A stretch of 64,000 bases of DNA, taken from positions 249,645 through 313,644 of the forward strand of contig DEYP01000028.1 in assembly GCA_002364615.1 (NCBI GenBank). Direction: 5' to 3'. The notes beneath the pieces were generated by a model. That model saw only the letters and a list, made by a program, of their open reading frames with translations. It was not told where the DNA came from and did not search any database. This document shows, one piece after another, positions 52,601 through 61,260 of this stretch (positions are counted from its first letter, which is position 1; every line of letters begins with the position of its first letter). The position numbers and the translations under genes are program-made. Origin of the DNA: Arsukibacterium sp. UBA3155 (GTDB taxonomy: Bacteria > Pseudomonadota > Gammaproteobacteria > Enterobacterales > Alteromonadaceae).

Positions 52601-52754
52601 CGCCTGGCCAGCCGGTCACCACACTTATGGTCCGCACTTCAAGATCAGGGATCATTTGCACCGGTATCCGCATGGCGGCGGCAATACCCAGCACCGCGAT
52701 GATCAGTACCACGACGGCCAGAATAGTGCCGTGACGAATACCTGCTGCCAGCAT
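49605..52754 (-). CDS. RND efflux permease (second system)
   Basis: A 1049-residue proton-driven RND transporter, distinct from the AcrB-type one at 28-31 kb. It starts MLAAGIRHGTILAVVVLIIAV and has MIPDLEVRTISVVTGWPGATPQDVEKEI in short segments, helix-4 FAIGMTVDNTIVVLESIEQA with one conserved Asp-Asn pair where AcrB has Asp-Asp, and the second-half TVVNNPILIVDQSRKNL. Such variants occur in uncharacterised marine RND pumps. It is partnered with the adaptor gene just upstream; no outer-membrane channel is encoded in the unit, so TolC or another channel would be shared. Confidence 0.92.
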   Translation of the reverse strand: MLAAGIRHGTILAVVVLIIAVLGIAAAMRIPVQMIPDLEVRTISVVTGWPGATPQDVEKEILIEQERYLRNLPNLKRMISLAETGSATIELEFPFGVDINEALIQVSNALSQVNAYPENVDQPRLFSSSFSSNAFMYFRLMPLAGNPLGLDMDMVRDYAEDYVRPRMERVAGVSEIGVSGGAARQVQILVDPARLAQRGVSMTDVRQAIRNRNTDASAGDIDSGKRRYLLRMVGRFADLSELENLIILQRGDSQVLLKDIAEIKLDHFEVRDLSYSDGERTLSLSVRRESGSNVIDIKNAMLPEVEQINKDMLEANGLQLKLVSDDVRYVQSSIRNVWTNLGLGAVLATLVMYLFLRSKRATLVAVIGVPICTIAAFLGLLLFNRTINVISLAGIAFAIGMTVDNTIVVLESIEQARRSGKKRLEAAISGVQDVWPAVLASTMTTVLVFAPILFVEQEAGQLYSDIAIAIASAIIASMLVAVFVVPAAIARLGFGSGSALTAQQNDQDQSSPLLRGIGKLISSSKSRLLTLAITLTLTVGAGWILLPPAEYLPEGEEPKAFSQMIAPPGYNLSEMTLIADEIRDILNAAVNADPELFLQGEAVIPSLQYYSLSVSVGRIWVLSEPTRDEDIDAMMNGLTTLFRQYPGMRAFSARGSIISSNDGGTRAVALDISGPELANLYRTAEAAYLAAGEVFDNPQLNSDPSSLSLDQPLIEIRPRWNRLAELGFNANDFGFAVAALSDGAFVDDFFMLDDKVDIFLFSGAGTKQSLQQLAQAPILTPQGAVLPLNALADLVEVADSASLRRVDGRRTVTLYIIPPRDVALETAVARVQDELVPQLQRNGDIASGVNLSISGAADQLDATKAALGGNFAIALLLIYLLLVAIFTHWGYPLFILATVPLGLAGGLVGLAIINGLGDLLNMLGLPGINQPFDMITMLGFLILLGTVVNNPILIVDQSRKNLQQADCNVIEAVIAAVAVRLRPILMSTTTTIFGLAPLVFIPGAGTELYRGVGIIVLTGLLCSTIIALTFLPALLVTVMQWQQRRRANA

Positions 52755-52839
52755 AGTTGCTCCTTACTTTACCTGCTGAAGGTGAGTTCTGCTCCGGAAG
52801 CTGTGGTTGCTTTGGATGCTATTGTTGCTTTTGGCGCTA

Positions 52840-53940
52840 TTATTGGCTTGGAACAATGCTAACCCGCTGGCCATCGCGTAAGCTCTCATTACCCCGAGTC
52901 ACAACTTGCTCGCCTGTAGCCAGGCCATCGCTGACTTCAATACCCTGGCCACTACGTCGGCCCAGTTTCACCAATCGCCGGTACGCGGTGTTGTCTTTAA
53001 CGATAAACACACTAAAGCTGCCATCAGGATGGCGCAGCACAGCATCGGCGGGCACGATAACATTGTTGCTGCCCTGGCTGGCCATATTAAAGGTGGCGCT
53101 GGCTGACGTACCTGGCAACAGCTGCCAGTCTGCCTCAGGTTGCTGTAGCTGCAGCCGTACCAGAAAACTGCGGGCATCGGCATCAATTACCGGCACCCTG
53201 GCGAGGATATCAGCGCGAAGCTCTTGCTCTGGCTGCATATCGCTGCGCACCGTTACCTGCTGTAACTGAGTCAGGGTTTGAAAGTACTCCTGTGGCATTT
53301 GCACGTCTAAATACAGCGGGCTTAGCGCCACCAGCTCTAACACTTGTGTGCCAAGGTTAACCCACTCCCCGGCGTCGGTCTGCCGGCTGGCAATAACACC
53401 GGCAAACGGCGCAATCAGGGTATGGCGCGCCACTATCTCCTGTTGGCGGGCAAGTGCCGCCAGCGCCTGCTGATGCAACGCTTCTGCACGGGCCTGGGTC
53501 GCCTGGCGCAAGGCCAGCTCGGTTTGCGGAAATAACTGTTTGGCGGACAATTGTTCGGCTTCACTGACCAGGCGGGCACTTTCCGCCAGCTCAGTGGCAG
53601 TAACCCTGCTGGCCGCCTGCAGCTGCTGCAGTTGCTGCCTGGCCAATGCCGGGTCCAGCTCCAGTAATATCTGGCCTGCATTGACTTCATCGCCGGCATC
53701 TACCACTACGCTGGCAACCAGTCCGTCCGTACGGGCTGATAACCTGGCATGCTGACGTGCAGTAAGGGTGCCACTAAGAGTAAGTTGCTGACCAATGTTT
53801 TGTTGCTCAGGGGTGACCACACTTACTGGTGCAGCTTGCCTGGGTTGATTTTCAGCGGGTTGCTGCGCGCTAACCTGTATTGGCAGCATTAACGTAGCAA
53901 GTGCAGCGGTAAATACGGCGGCAAGTATCCAACTTCGCAT
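52840..53940 (-). CDS. RND efflux periplasmic adaptor (second system)
   Basis: Membrane fusion protein of 366 residues with a cleavable signal peptide (cleavage near VSAQQ, about residue 24). HlyD-like lipoyl halves (LSARTDGLVASVVVDAGDEVNAGQILLELDP and HTLIAPFAGVIASRQTDAGEWV-type stretches) flank a coiled coil; beta-barrel residues such as QMPQEYFQTL follow. It precedes the permease by 85 bases, and AAGGAGCAACT lies before the permease ATG. The family and gene order fix its role as the pump's periplasmic link. Confidence 0.92.
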   Translation of the reverse strand: MRSWILAAVFTAALATLMLPIQVSAQQPAENQPRQAAPVSVVTPEQQNIGQQLTLSGTLTARQHARLSARTDGLVASVVVDAGDEVNAGQILLELDPALARQQLQQLQAASRVTATELAESARLVSEAEQLSAKQLFPQTELALRQATQARAEALHQQALAALARQQEIVARHTLIAPFAGVIASRQTDAGEWVNLGTQVLELVALSPLYLDVQMPQEYFQTLTQLQQVTVRSDMQPEQELRADILARVPVIDADARSFLVRLQLQQPEADWQLLPGTSASATFNMASQGSNNVIVPADAVLRHPDGSFSVFIVKDNTAYRRLVKLGRRSGQGIEVSDGLATGEQVVTRGNESLRDGQRVSIVPSQ

Positions 53941-54016
53941 AAGGCATCCTTTGCTAAATAAGACGTGCGCTTGTTAAGCTAAAGAGTATGGCGTAAAGCT
54001 GGCCTTAGATCACTTT

Positions 54017-54838
54017 TTAGTGCCAACTTAGCGGGTTAAGCCGGTAAAACTGGCTTAATTGCTGATATAAAGCCGGATAATGCTGTTGTAATTGCTCAGG
54101 CTGCTCGAAGAATACTTCGGAGATAACGGCAAAAAATTCAGCCGGGTTAGTGGCACCGTAGCCATCCAGCAAACCGCGAATGCCACTGGCCGTGTCGAGT
54201 TGTAGTTGGGCAAACGCTTGCTGCATCACACTTGACCACTGCTGATAATCACTGCTGCGGCTAAGCAGTGGCGCGCCGGTGGCAAGACCTTTTTCCTGAT
54301 CCAGCTGATGGGCAAACTCATGGATAACCACATTGCGACCATCGTCAGGCGTAGCCGCCCCTTCTTTGGCATCCTGCCAGCTTAGCACCACTTTGCCCTG
54401 GCCCCACGATTCGCCACTGAGCACCCGGCGCTGCTCACGCACTACCCCGGCGGCATCTGGCGACGCCCCCCGCACGATAAACGCTGCCGGATAAATTAAA
54501 ATCTGCCGCAATTTGGGATAATAGTAATCGGGCCGGTTTAACAGTAATAAGCACGCCTGTGCAGCAATAGTGACCCGCATTTCGTCGGTAACTGTAACGC
54601 CTTCGCAGCCAATAAACTTTTTCTCGGCGATAAAAACCTGAATATGTTTTTTAAGTTGCAGCTGCAAGTCGGCTGGCAACGCCCTAAAGTAAGGCATACG
54701 CTGCTTTAGGACAGCGCGCCACTGCTGCGGAAAAGGCCTGGCCTGTATTTTGTTGCGTTGATAGCGCCGCCACGGTTCCTGCCCCAGAACAAAGGCAATA
54801 ATCACGCCGCCAAGCAGTATTACGATCAGGGTTGGCAA
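54017..54838 (-). CDS. mtfA: M90 family zinc peptidase MtfA
   Basis: A 273-residue zinc metallopeptidase of the MtfA family; E. coli MtfA binds the Mlc repressor and so tunes glucose PTS genes. An N-terminal hydrophobic segment (about 3-19) suggests a membrane anchor. The zinc motif is HEFAHQLD (about 190-197), with the third ligand Glu expected in ATNPAEFFAVISEVFFEQPE (about 228-247). The start is TTG at 54838, with AAGGA nine bases before it; no upstream ATG fits. Monocistronic. Confidence 0.92.
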   Translation of the reverse strand: MPTLIVILLGGVIIAFVLGQEPWRRYQRNKIQARPFPQQWRAVLKQRMPYFRALPADLQLQLKKHIQVFIAEKKFIGCEGVTVTDEMRVTIAAQACLLLLNRPDYYYPKLRQILIYPAAFIVRGASPDAAGVVREQRRVLSGESWGQGKVVLSWQDAKEGAATPDDGRNVVIHEFAHQLDQEKGLATGAPLLSRSSDYQQWSSVMQQAFAQLQLDTASGIRGLLDGYGATNPAEFFAVISEVFFEQPEQLQQHYPALYQQLSQFYRLNPLSWH

Positions 54839-54951
54839 ATTTTGGTATCCTTAACCTGTACTTGCATTAACTGTTAAAACGCGCTGAACTGTTTGAATGG
54901 GGCTGCGTCTTATCCAAATCAAGCGACGCATGCCGTCAAGATGGAGTATCT

Positions 54952-55425
54952 ATGTTTAATTTGTTTAAAAATCTGCTGGAAAAATCGAATTCAGACTGGC
55001 AAGGCAGTGGTAACACCCATAACCAGTGGCGTGAAGCCGGACTGACTGAGCAGCAATATCTTGCTGTGGTGCTGATGCTGCAATTGTCACATGCCGATTT
55101 CAGCTCAGAGCAACAGGAACATGATGTTGTTATGCAGTATCTGCAACAAGAGTTTGACTTAACAGCTGACAAAGCCGAACCGGTGTTTGCCGCGGCGCTG
55201 GCTCAGGCGGGCGATGCGACTTGTCTGCACGGTTTTACCACGAAGTTAAAGGATTTGCCTTATAAAGACCGACTGGCACTATTGGACCAAATGTGGAAAG
55301 TGGTATTTGCAGATGGTGAGTTAGACCCTCATGAGGAAGCAATGTTGCGGAAAATTGCTGATTTGTTATTTATCCGCCACAGCGATTACATTCAAAGTAA
55401 ATTGGCAATACAGCCACCTAACTGA
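54952..55425 (+). CDS. TerB-like domain protein
   Basis: A 157-residue protein of the TerB (tellurite resistance B)/DjlA-like helical family: YLAVVLMLQLSHADFSSEQQEHDVVMQYL-type first repeat and DRLALLDQMWKVVFADGELDPHEEAMLRKIADLL-type second repeat, shown here by the ADGELDPHE motif (about 122-130), a metal-binding acidic turn. The physiological role of stand-alone TerB proteins is unclear. It is convergent with the small membrane protein gene and divergent from mtfA. Confidence 0.88.
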   Translation: MFNLFKNLLEKSNSDWQGSGNTHNQWREAGLTEQQYLAVVLMLQLSHADFSSEQQEHDVVMQYLQQEFDLTADKAEPVFAAALAQAGDATCLHGFTTKLKDLPYKDRLALLDQMWKVVFADGELDPHEEAMLRKIADLLFIRHSDYIQSKLAIQPPN

Positions 55426-55443
55426 CCTGGTGGCCTGCTGGTC

Positions 55444-55459
55444 CGGGGTGTCAACCCCG
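55444..55459. terminator. Small GC-rich hairpin between convergent genes
   Basis: CGGGGT-GTCA-ACCCCG, a perfect 6-base stem 18 bases after the TerB-like stop and 12 bases before the end of the next gene. It has no T-run, so it is weak evidence for termination. Confidence 0.35.
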
Positions 55460-55471
55460 CCTGCCCTGCAC

Positions 55472-55813
55472 TTACCTCTCGTCTTTATTCAGTACTTCGC
55501 CTTCGATTACCCGACTGTCACGGCTTGCACGGTCAAAGTGGTTATGCCGCTGACCGTCCTGTTGTTGCTGTTGTTCAGCATGCTGCCGGGCTGCCTCGGT
55601 AAAACGCCGCATTTTTTTGCGGTAACGATATACAACAATCGGAATAACCAACCAGCTGAGCAGCAGCATAAACAATAAAATAGCGGCGGCGACCACCAGC
55701 ATGATCCCAAGCACTATCCAGGCAAGTATGCGCTGCAGCACGTTACCACGTTGACGGTGCGCAAATTGCTGCTGCCAGGCCGCAGCCTGCTGACGAAAAG
55801 AAGAATTAAACAT
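55472..55813 (-). CDS. Hypothetical membrane protein with acidic C-terminus
   Basis: A 113-residue protein with one long or two short hydrophobic segments (about 27-57), a basic stop-transfer (YRYRKKMRRF) and a hydrophilic Gln-rich tail ending RVIEGEVLNKDER. The VIEGEVL(x)KDE-like ending is common in small bacterial membrane proteins, but I cannot name a family. A longer frame reaches 55885, but the ATG at 55813 has TTGGAG five bases upstream. It is unlinked to the ABC genes. Confidence 0.65.
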   Translation of the reverse strand: MFNSSFRQQAAAWQQQFAHRQRGNVLQRILAWIVLGIMLVVAAAILLFMLLLSWLVIPIVVYRYRKKMRRFTEAARQHAEQQQQQDGQRHNHFDRASRDSRVIEGEVLNKDER

Positions 55814-55967
55814 AACCACTCCAATAAAACTGGCGCTATGATAAAGCAAAACGCAAGTGCTGTCGCCGCTAGTAAGCTGAAGCAAGCACCGCGCATCACA
55901 TAAAATCAGGTATCAGCGCTGCTGCCGCTTTAGGCAGAGATAAGGTCGATTGGTTCAACCGCTGCCT

Positions 55968-57164
55968 TTAATCAGTCTTGTTGCTGAGTGCCCAGCCGAC
56001 GATCTGGCCCCAGCTCGGTTCTTTGCCGTACATTTGCATGCCACGCAGAAAGATCCGACCGGCTACCCGGCGCATCCACCCTACTGCAGCCACTAATAAC
56101 AACAACGACAACGCAGGTTGCCACCAGGGTAAGTCAACCATCGCCATTTTTACTGGCATCGCGGCAAATGAGGTTAGCGGTAGCCAGCTTAAAATGGTCA
56201 TCGCGCTACCGGTCGGGCTGTCTATCACCAGATAGGTAAACAGCATTGGCAGCCAGGTGATCATCATAACCGCGCCCTTACCACTGGTGTTTGGGTCGTC
56301 AATTGAGGCAGCAATGGCCCCCATAAAACAGGCGCTTAGCAACACTCCCAGCAATGCAAAAGGTACTAACCACGCCAGGACAGCCCAATTTAGCCAACTC
56401 AGGTTAATGCCATCGTCCCTTACTACCACGCTGACCACAATAAACACCAATAACATCACCAGTGCCGACGTCACCATTGCCTTCATTGCACTTAAGCTAT
56501 GGCCCAGCACTTTGCCATCCATCCACTGCTGTGGGGTGACAATGGCGTAAAGCTGTTCGGTTACCCGTTGTTGTTTTTCTCCGGTAATGCTCAAAAGTAC
56601 CTGGCCAAACGCAGTGCTTAGGCCAATAAACAACAAAATAAGCACCCCAAGAGCGATCATCTTTTCCGGGGTATCTTTGCCTTTAAAGTTCTCATCCAGA
56701 TAAGTGTACTCAACACTTACCGGTTGCTGCAGCATTTCTAGTTGTGCCGGGGTTAACTGCAACTCGGTCGCATATTGCTGGCGAAAATAATTACTAAGTT
56801 CGGTTTCAAGTTGTTGCTGCCATTTTTTGGCGGCAAGGGTATGCAGCTCAACCTTATGCGCTGCCGTATCTGTAGTATTAACCGTAACAACAGCGTGCCA
56901 GCGCTCATCGGCTTGTAGCTGCGCCAACTGCGCTTCAAAGTCAATGGTGGGCCTTTGAAACTGGAACTGTTCGCTATTACTGATACTGAACTCTGCCGGC
57001 ACCGCTATCCGGTATACCTTCCGGCTTTCGTCGGTAAAGTAGCTCCACAAGGCCACGGCAGCCATTACTGCCATCATAAGTAGGTAAGAGATTAACTGTT
57101 GCTTCCATTTGAAAAACCGCAAAAACTCCCATTTGGCAACAATGACACTTTGTTTTGAAATCAT
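55968..57164 (-). CDS. ABC-2 type exporter permease (NatB-like)
   Basis: A 398-residue ABC-2 membrane protein like Bacillus NatB, the permease of a sodium-extruding ABC transporter. One N-terminal helix (about 26-45), a large extracytoplasmic domain (about 46-195), then five to six helices including GVLILLFIGLSTAFGQVLLSITGEKQQRVTEQLYAIVTP-type residues, seen as ITGEKQQRVTEQL. The frame extends upstream to 57359, but that part overlaps the ATPase gene and is unrelated; the ATG at 57164 overlaps the ATPase stop by four bases (ATGA). Substrate is inferred, not shown. Confidence 0.88.
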   Translation of the reverse strand: MISKQSVIVAKWEFLRFFKWKQQLISYLLMMAVMAAVALWSYFTDESRKVYRIAVPAEFSISNSEQFQFQRPTIDFEAQLAQLQADERWHAVVTVNTTDTAAHKVELHTLAAKKWQQQLETELSNYFRQQYATELQLTPAQLEMLQQPVSVEYTYLDENFKGKDTPEKMIALGVLILLFIGLSTAFGQVLLSITGEKQQRVTEQLYAIVTPQQWMDGKVLGHSLSAMKAMVTSALVMLLVFIVVSVVVRDDGINLSWLNWAVLAWLVPFALLGVLLSACFMGAIAASIDDPNTSGKGAVMMITWLPMLFTYLVIDSPTGSAMTILSWLPLTSFAAMPVKMAMVDLPWWQPALSLLLLVAAVGWMRRVAGRIFLRGMQMYGKEPSWGQIVGWALSNKTD

Positions 57165-58090
57165 GCCGGATCCCTCTGCTGATGCTGCGCCATCGCCATT
57201 AAATACAATTGATGCAAGTCTGCGGTTTGCATTTCTACCTGAGTCAGCTCTAACTCGTTGACCAGCCGTTTTAAGGTGGCAGATACACTCTGTTCTGCGG
57301 TTAGCGTCAACAAAAACTTGTTCGCGCTCAGCCCTTCGATAGTCAGCCCTGGCAGCCACTGTTGTAATTGTTCAACCTCAACGGCATCTGTACAGCTGAT
57401 CGCAATCTGGCGCTGCGGCCCAGCCTGTTGCTGAATATCCGCCAGGGTGCCAGCCAGAATCACCGAGCCTCTGGCCATCAGCAACATATGATCAGCCAGC
57501 TTTTCTACCATCGCCATCTGGTGCGCACTTAAAATCACCGTCATGCCGCGGGATTTTAACGCTTTAAGAAAGCCCACCACTTTTTCCTGATTAATCGGAT
57601 CAAGGCCGGAGAACGGCTCGTCCAGAATGACCAGCGCCGGCTGATGCAGTACAGCAGCAATCAGCTGCACTTTTTGCTGATTGCCCTTGGACAACTGCTT
57701 TAACTCTTCGTCACGACGATCTGACAGGTCGAACACCTCCAGCCAGTGGGCCATTTCCTGCAGGGCTTTTTGTTTGCTCAGGCCATGCAACTGCGCCAGG
57801 TACAACAGGTTCTTCTCGATACTTTTATCCGGATACAAACCACGGTCTTCCGGTAAATAACCGAGCAAGCGGCGCGGTACGTGGTCGTAGACCTCGTTTT
57901 GATGACTGACCTGAATAGTGCCACTGTCGGGCCGGGTCATGCCAACCAACATGCGGATAATAGAAGACTTACCGGCGCCATTAGGACCCAGCAAGGCAAA
58001 AATATCACCGGAATTTATCTGGAAACTGACCTTACGCACTGCGGCGATGTCGCCATAGTCTTTACTGATCGTGCTAACACTTAACTGCAT
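57161..58090 (-). CDS. ABC exporter ATP-binding protein (NatA-like)
   Basis: A 309-residue ATPase subunit. Walker A GPNGAGKSS (about 34-42), signature LSKGNQQKV (about 138-146), Walker B ALVILDEP (about 155-162) and the switch His in ILSAHQM (about 190-196). The LSKGNQQ form of the signature is typical of NatA/DrrA-type exporters. A 90-residue C-terminal extension follows the core, as in NatA. It is cotranscribed with the permease through a four-base overlap. Its own start is ATG 58088-58090; the promoter lies in the 200-base gap before the cupredoxin gene. Confidence 0.92.
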   Translation of the reverse strand: MQLSVSTISKDYGDIAAVRKVSFQINSGDIFALLGPNGAGKSSIIRMLVGMTRPDSGTIQVSHQNEVYDHVPRRLLGYLPEDRGLYPDKSIEKNLLYLAQLHGLSKQKALQEMAHWLEVFDLSDRRDEELKQLSKGNQQKVQLIAAVLHQPALVILDEPFSGLDPINQEKVVGFLKALKSRGMTVILSAHQMAMVEKLADHMLLMARGSVILAGTLADIQQQAGPQRQIAISCTDAVEVEQLQQWLPGLTIEGLSANKFLLTLTAEQSVSATLKRLVNELELTQVEMQTADLHQLYLMAMAQHQQRDPA

Positions 58091-58295
58091 AACCTGCTCA
58101 CTTCTTACTCGCTCTGCCCTAATCTAACACCGCTGCACTTTAACCAGCTAACCACAAATTGTTAGTAAATATGTAAGCGGTTGTTGATGCTTTATCACCT
58201 GTTTAACTATATCGGTGGCTAATGACGATTCTAATTGTCGCTAAGCCCAGACCTTGCTATGGTTATTCACAACCTTTAAAAAGCGTGCGGGTATT

Positions 58296-58937
58296 ATGAA
58301 GTTAGCTTTAATCGCCAGCGGACTTATTGTCGCTTTGTCGCTATTCTCCAGCCAGCTTAGCGCGGCCAGTTTAACGATTAGCATTAGTAACCAGCAGCAA
58401 CAGCCGCTGGCCGACGCCGTGGTTGAGCTGCGCTCGCAAAGTAGTGCGCAAATTGCGCCACAGCGGATCCAGGTTGCGCAGCAGCAATTAACCTTTGTTC
58501 CTTTTGTTAGCGCAGTGCCGGCGGGCAGCATTGTGGAGTTTCCTAATCTGGATAAAACCCGCCATCATGTTTACTCTTTTTCGCCAGCCAAACAATTTGA
58601 AATTAAGTTATATGCTGACAAACCGGAAAAGCCGATTACTTTTGATACGCCTGGCATTGTCGCGCTCGGCTGCAATATTCATGACTATATGCAGGCATAT
58701 ATTTATATTAGTGAAAGTGATCTGGTGGCCGTCAGCAACGAAGCGGGCCAGCTACACTGGCCAGATATTGCTCCTGGCGAGTATCAACTGTATGTCTGGC
58801 ATCCATGGCAACTGGCAGAGCAACAGCCCAGCACATTGAAAGTGCTAATGCCGGAGCAAGCCGCTTCTGTCGTGCTTGCTATTGACCTGACACAGCAAAA
58901 GCCTCAGGCGCCACAACGTGGCTTTGGCACCAGGTAA
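58296..58937 (+). CDS. Exported cupredoxin-like protein (methylamine-utilisation type)
   Basis: A 213-residue periplasmic protein. Signal peptide about 1-24 (ending LSAAS). A cupredoxin fold with a type-1 copper site is suggested by H90/H91 in RHHVYSF and C126, H129, M132 in GCNIHDYM, separated by the usual 35 residues. It is of the plastocyanin/azurin-like group often called methylamine utilisation protein, though no methylamine genes are here. A frame from 58254 is longer, but the ATG at 58296 starts the signal peptide. First of a packed four-gene operon. Confidence 0.85.
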   Translation: MKLALIASGLIVALSLFSSQLSAASLTISISNQQQQPLADAVVELRSQSSAQIAPQRIQVAQQQLTFVPFVSAVPAGSIVEFPNLDKTRHHVYSFSPAKQFEIKLYADKPEKPITFDTPGIVALGCNIHDYMQAYIYISESDLVAVSNEAGQLHWPDIAPGEYQLYVWHPWQLAEQQPSTLKVLMPEQAASVVLAIDLTQQKPQAPQRGFGTR

Positions 58938-58944
58938 ATTCTCT

Positions 58945-61260
58945 ATGTTTAAATCGCTGCGCAGCAAATGGATTAGTTTACTGGTGATTTTGCTCAGTGT
59001 TCTGATGCTGGTTACCGGTTACGCCACGCTGAAATCGATGCGGGCCAGTTCAATACAGCAGGCGGAATTGTCGCTGGAAGTTGCCAGCAAGGTTTTTCAG
59101 CAAGCACTGGATAACCGTGCTGCCCAGCTTAGCAACAGCGTCAGTTTACTGGCTGCCGACTTTGGTTTTCGCCAGGCAATTGCTACTGCAGAACAAGCCA
59201 CTATTGACTCCGTTCTGCAAAACCATGGCAGCCGGATAAACGCACAACTTGCCTTATTATTAAACCCCCGGGGCGAATTACTGGCCAGCAGTGCCAGCCT
59301 GGATGCAATTGATATAGCGCAGTTACGCCCCGTTACTCTTGGCAGCAGTGCCGTGACCGAGATACTGTTGATTGATGGTCAGGCTTTCCAAATGGTTCTG
59401 GTGCCGGTGCGAGCCCCCGTGGTTATCGCCTGGGTTGGAATGGGCTTTCTAATTGATGTGCCGCTGGCGGAACAAATTAAAGGCATTACCGGCTTAGAGA
59501 TCAGCTTTATTCAATTAGATGATAATGCCAACCCGACACTGACCAGCACACTATCAGCACCCTCTCAACAACAGTTATCCGGCAAATTGACAGAGATTAT
59601 GCAGGCAGCCGATGCCACGCAATTTGCGGCCGATTTTAGTTTTATTACCCGTGGTAAAGCGCTGGATGACGAACAGCGGCTTTGGGCCCTGTTGCACATG
59701 GCCGATGACCGCTGGTTAGCCAGCTATCAGCAGTTGCGCCAGCAACTGGTAGAAATTTTTGCATTTGGTTTGCTTCTCGGTTTGATTGCCGCATTTTTAT
59801 TTGCCCGAAGTATCAGTAAGCCGCTGAGTCAGTTAAGCGCATTTGCCAAGGCTATCGGTCAGGGCAAGACAACAGTGGCACCGGCGATCAGTCAGGATGA
59901 GATTGGTGTATTAACCAGCACACTGGTCAGCATGCAGCACAGCATTGCTGCCAGGGAATTACAGCTGCGCCAGCAAGCCGAACACGACGCCCTGACCGGA
60001 CTATTAAACCGCCATGCCGTAGAGCAACGTCTGCCTGACATTCTGCAGTCCCGCCAGGGTACCTTATTGCAACTTAATATTATTCAGTTTAAACATATAA
60101 ACGATACCCTGGGGCTGGCGAATGGCGATATTTTGCTGCAGCTGCTGGCGCAGCGTTTAGGACATCACCAGCCAGCACCAGCCTTTTGTGCACGATTAAA
60201 TGGTGATGAGTTTCTGATGTTGTTTGAAAAGAGCCTGACGGAGCAGCAGTTAGTCGATTTATATAACAGCCTGCAGCCTGCTTATAATATTCAGGACTCG
60301 TTAATTAATTTAAAAATTGCGATTGGTATTTACCCCTTTCAACCGGGCCAGGGTTCAGCCAGTGAAGCGTTGCGCCGGGTCGATTTAGCTCAGGAAAATG
60401 CCAGCCAGGCGGGTGGTGGTATTGCTTTTTATCAAAGTGGTCAGGACGAAACCCATCAGCGTGAGCTTACCATTATTCGCGATTTACCTTCCGCGCTGTC
60501 GAGTGGCCAGTTATACGTGGTGTATCAGCCAAAAGTAGAGTTGGCATCGCGGCAGTGTCACAGTGCTGAGGCATTAATCCGCTGGCAGCACCCGCAATTA
60601 GGGTTTATTTCCCCCGTTGAATTTATTGCCACCGCTGAGCATTCGGGCAATATCAGTCTGATAACCCAATGGATGCTGCAAACTGTTGTTAAGCAGCTGG
60701 CGAGCTGGCAGCAGGATTATCCCACGCTCCGGGTAGCGGTGAACCTTTCTGCAGCCGATTTGCTGGATCAGAACCTGCCGGAGCAAATACGTGGCTTGCT
60801 TGAGCAATATCACGTGCCTGCAAGCGCGCTCGCGCTCGAAGTAACAGAAAGCGCCGTGATGCAGGATACCAGCAAAGTCATTGCTAACTTAAACAAGTTA
60901 AAGGAGATGGCGATTAATCTGGCCATTGATGATTTTGGCACCGGCCAGTCATCGCTGGCGTACTTAAAACAACTGCCGGTAAACGAAATTAAGATTGACC
61001 GCGCCTTTGTTAAAGATATAGAAACAAATACCAATGACGCCTTAATTGTTAATGCCACGGTGAAACTGGCGCATGGTCTGGGTTTCAAAGTGACTGCAGA
61101 AGGGCTTGAAAACCAGGCAGGTTTGAGCTTTCTGCACGATGCCGGTTGCGACACAGTACAGGGTTATTTTTTCAGCAAACCCCTTGCAACTGCTGATTTC
61201 AGCCAGTGGCTTACTCACTTTGCTGCTACCACCACCTCCCCTACAGAGGTAACTGAATGA
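58945..61260 (+). CDS. Periplasm-sensing EAL phosphodiesterase with degenerate GGDEF
   Basis: A 771-residue inner-membrane protein. Helix 1 (about 9-28), a periplasmic sensor domain (about 30-265), helix 2 (about 268-288), HAMP (about 289-345), GGDEF (346-500) and EAL (about 510-755). The GGDEF motif is N-G-D-E-F (419-423) and the metal Asp of the first strand is replaced (LNIIQF), so it is probably not a cyclase. The EAL domain is intact (EALIRW 542-547, VTESAV, IDDFGTGQSS, KIDRAF), so it likely breaks c-di-GMP. It starts seven bases after the cupredoxin and overlaps the DUF3034 gene (ATGA). Confidence 0.9.
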   Translation: MFKSLRSKWISLLVILLSVLMLVTGYATLKSMRASSIQQAELSLEVASKVFQQALDNRAAQLSNSVSLLAADFGFRQAIATAEQATIDSVLQNHGSRINAQLALLLNPRGELLASSASLDAIDIAQLRPVTLGSSAVTEILLIDGQAFQMVLVPVRAPVVIAWVGMGFLIDVPLAEQIKGITGLEISFIQLDDNANPTLTSTLSAPSQQQLSGKLTEIMQAADATQFAADFSFITRGKALDDEQRLWALLHMADDRWLASYQQLRQQLVEIFAFGLLLGLIAAFLFARSISKPLSQLSAFAKAIGQGKTTVAPAISQDEIGVLTSTLVSMQHSIAARELQLRQQAEHDALTGLLNRHAVEQRLPDILQSRQGTLLQLNIIQFKHINDTLGLANGDILLQLLAQRLGHHQPAPAFCARLNGDEFLMLFEKSLTEQQLVDLYNSLQPAYNIQDSLINLKIAIGIYPFQPGQGSASEALRRVDLAQENASQAGGGIAFYQSGQDETHQRELTIIRDLPSALSSGQLYVVYQPKVELASRQCHSAEALIRWQHPQLGFISPVEFIATAEHSGNISLITQWMLQTVVKQLASWQQDYPTLRVAVNLSAADLLDQNLPEQIRGLLEQYHVPASALALEVTESAVMQDTSKVIANLNKLKEMAINLAIDDFGTGQSSLAYLKQLPVNEIKIDRAFVKDIETNTNDALIVNATVKLAHGLGFKVTAEGLENQAGLSFLHDAGCDTVQGYFFSKPLATADFSQWLTHFAATTTSPTEVTE

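Noticed and set aside
57165-57359. Upstream extension of the ABC permease frame
   Set aside because: The extra residues are another frame of the ATPase gene; the ATG at 57164 with ATGA overlap is the natural start.
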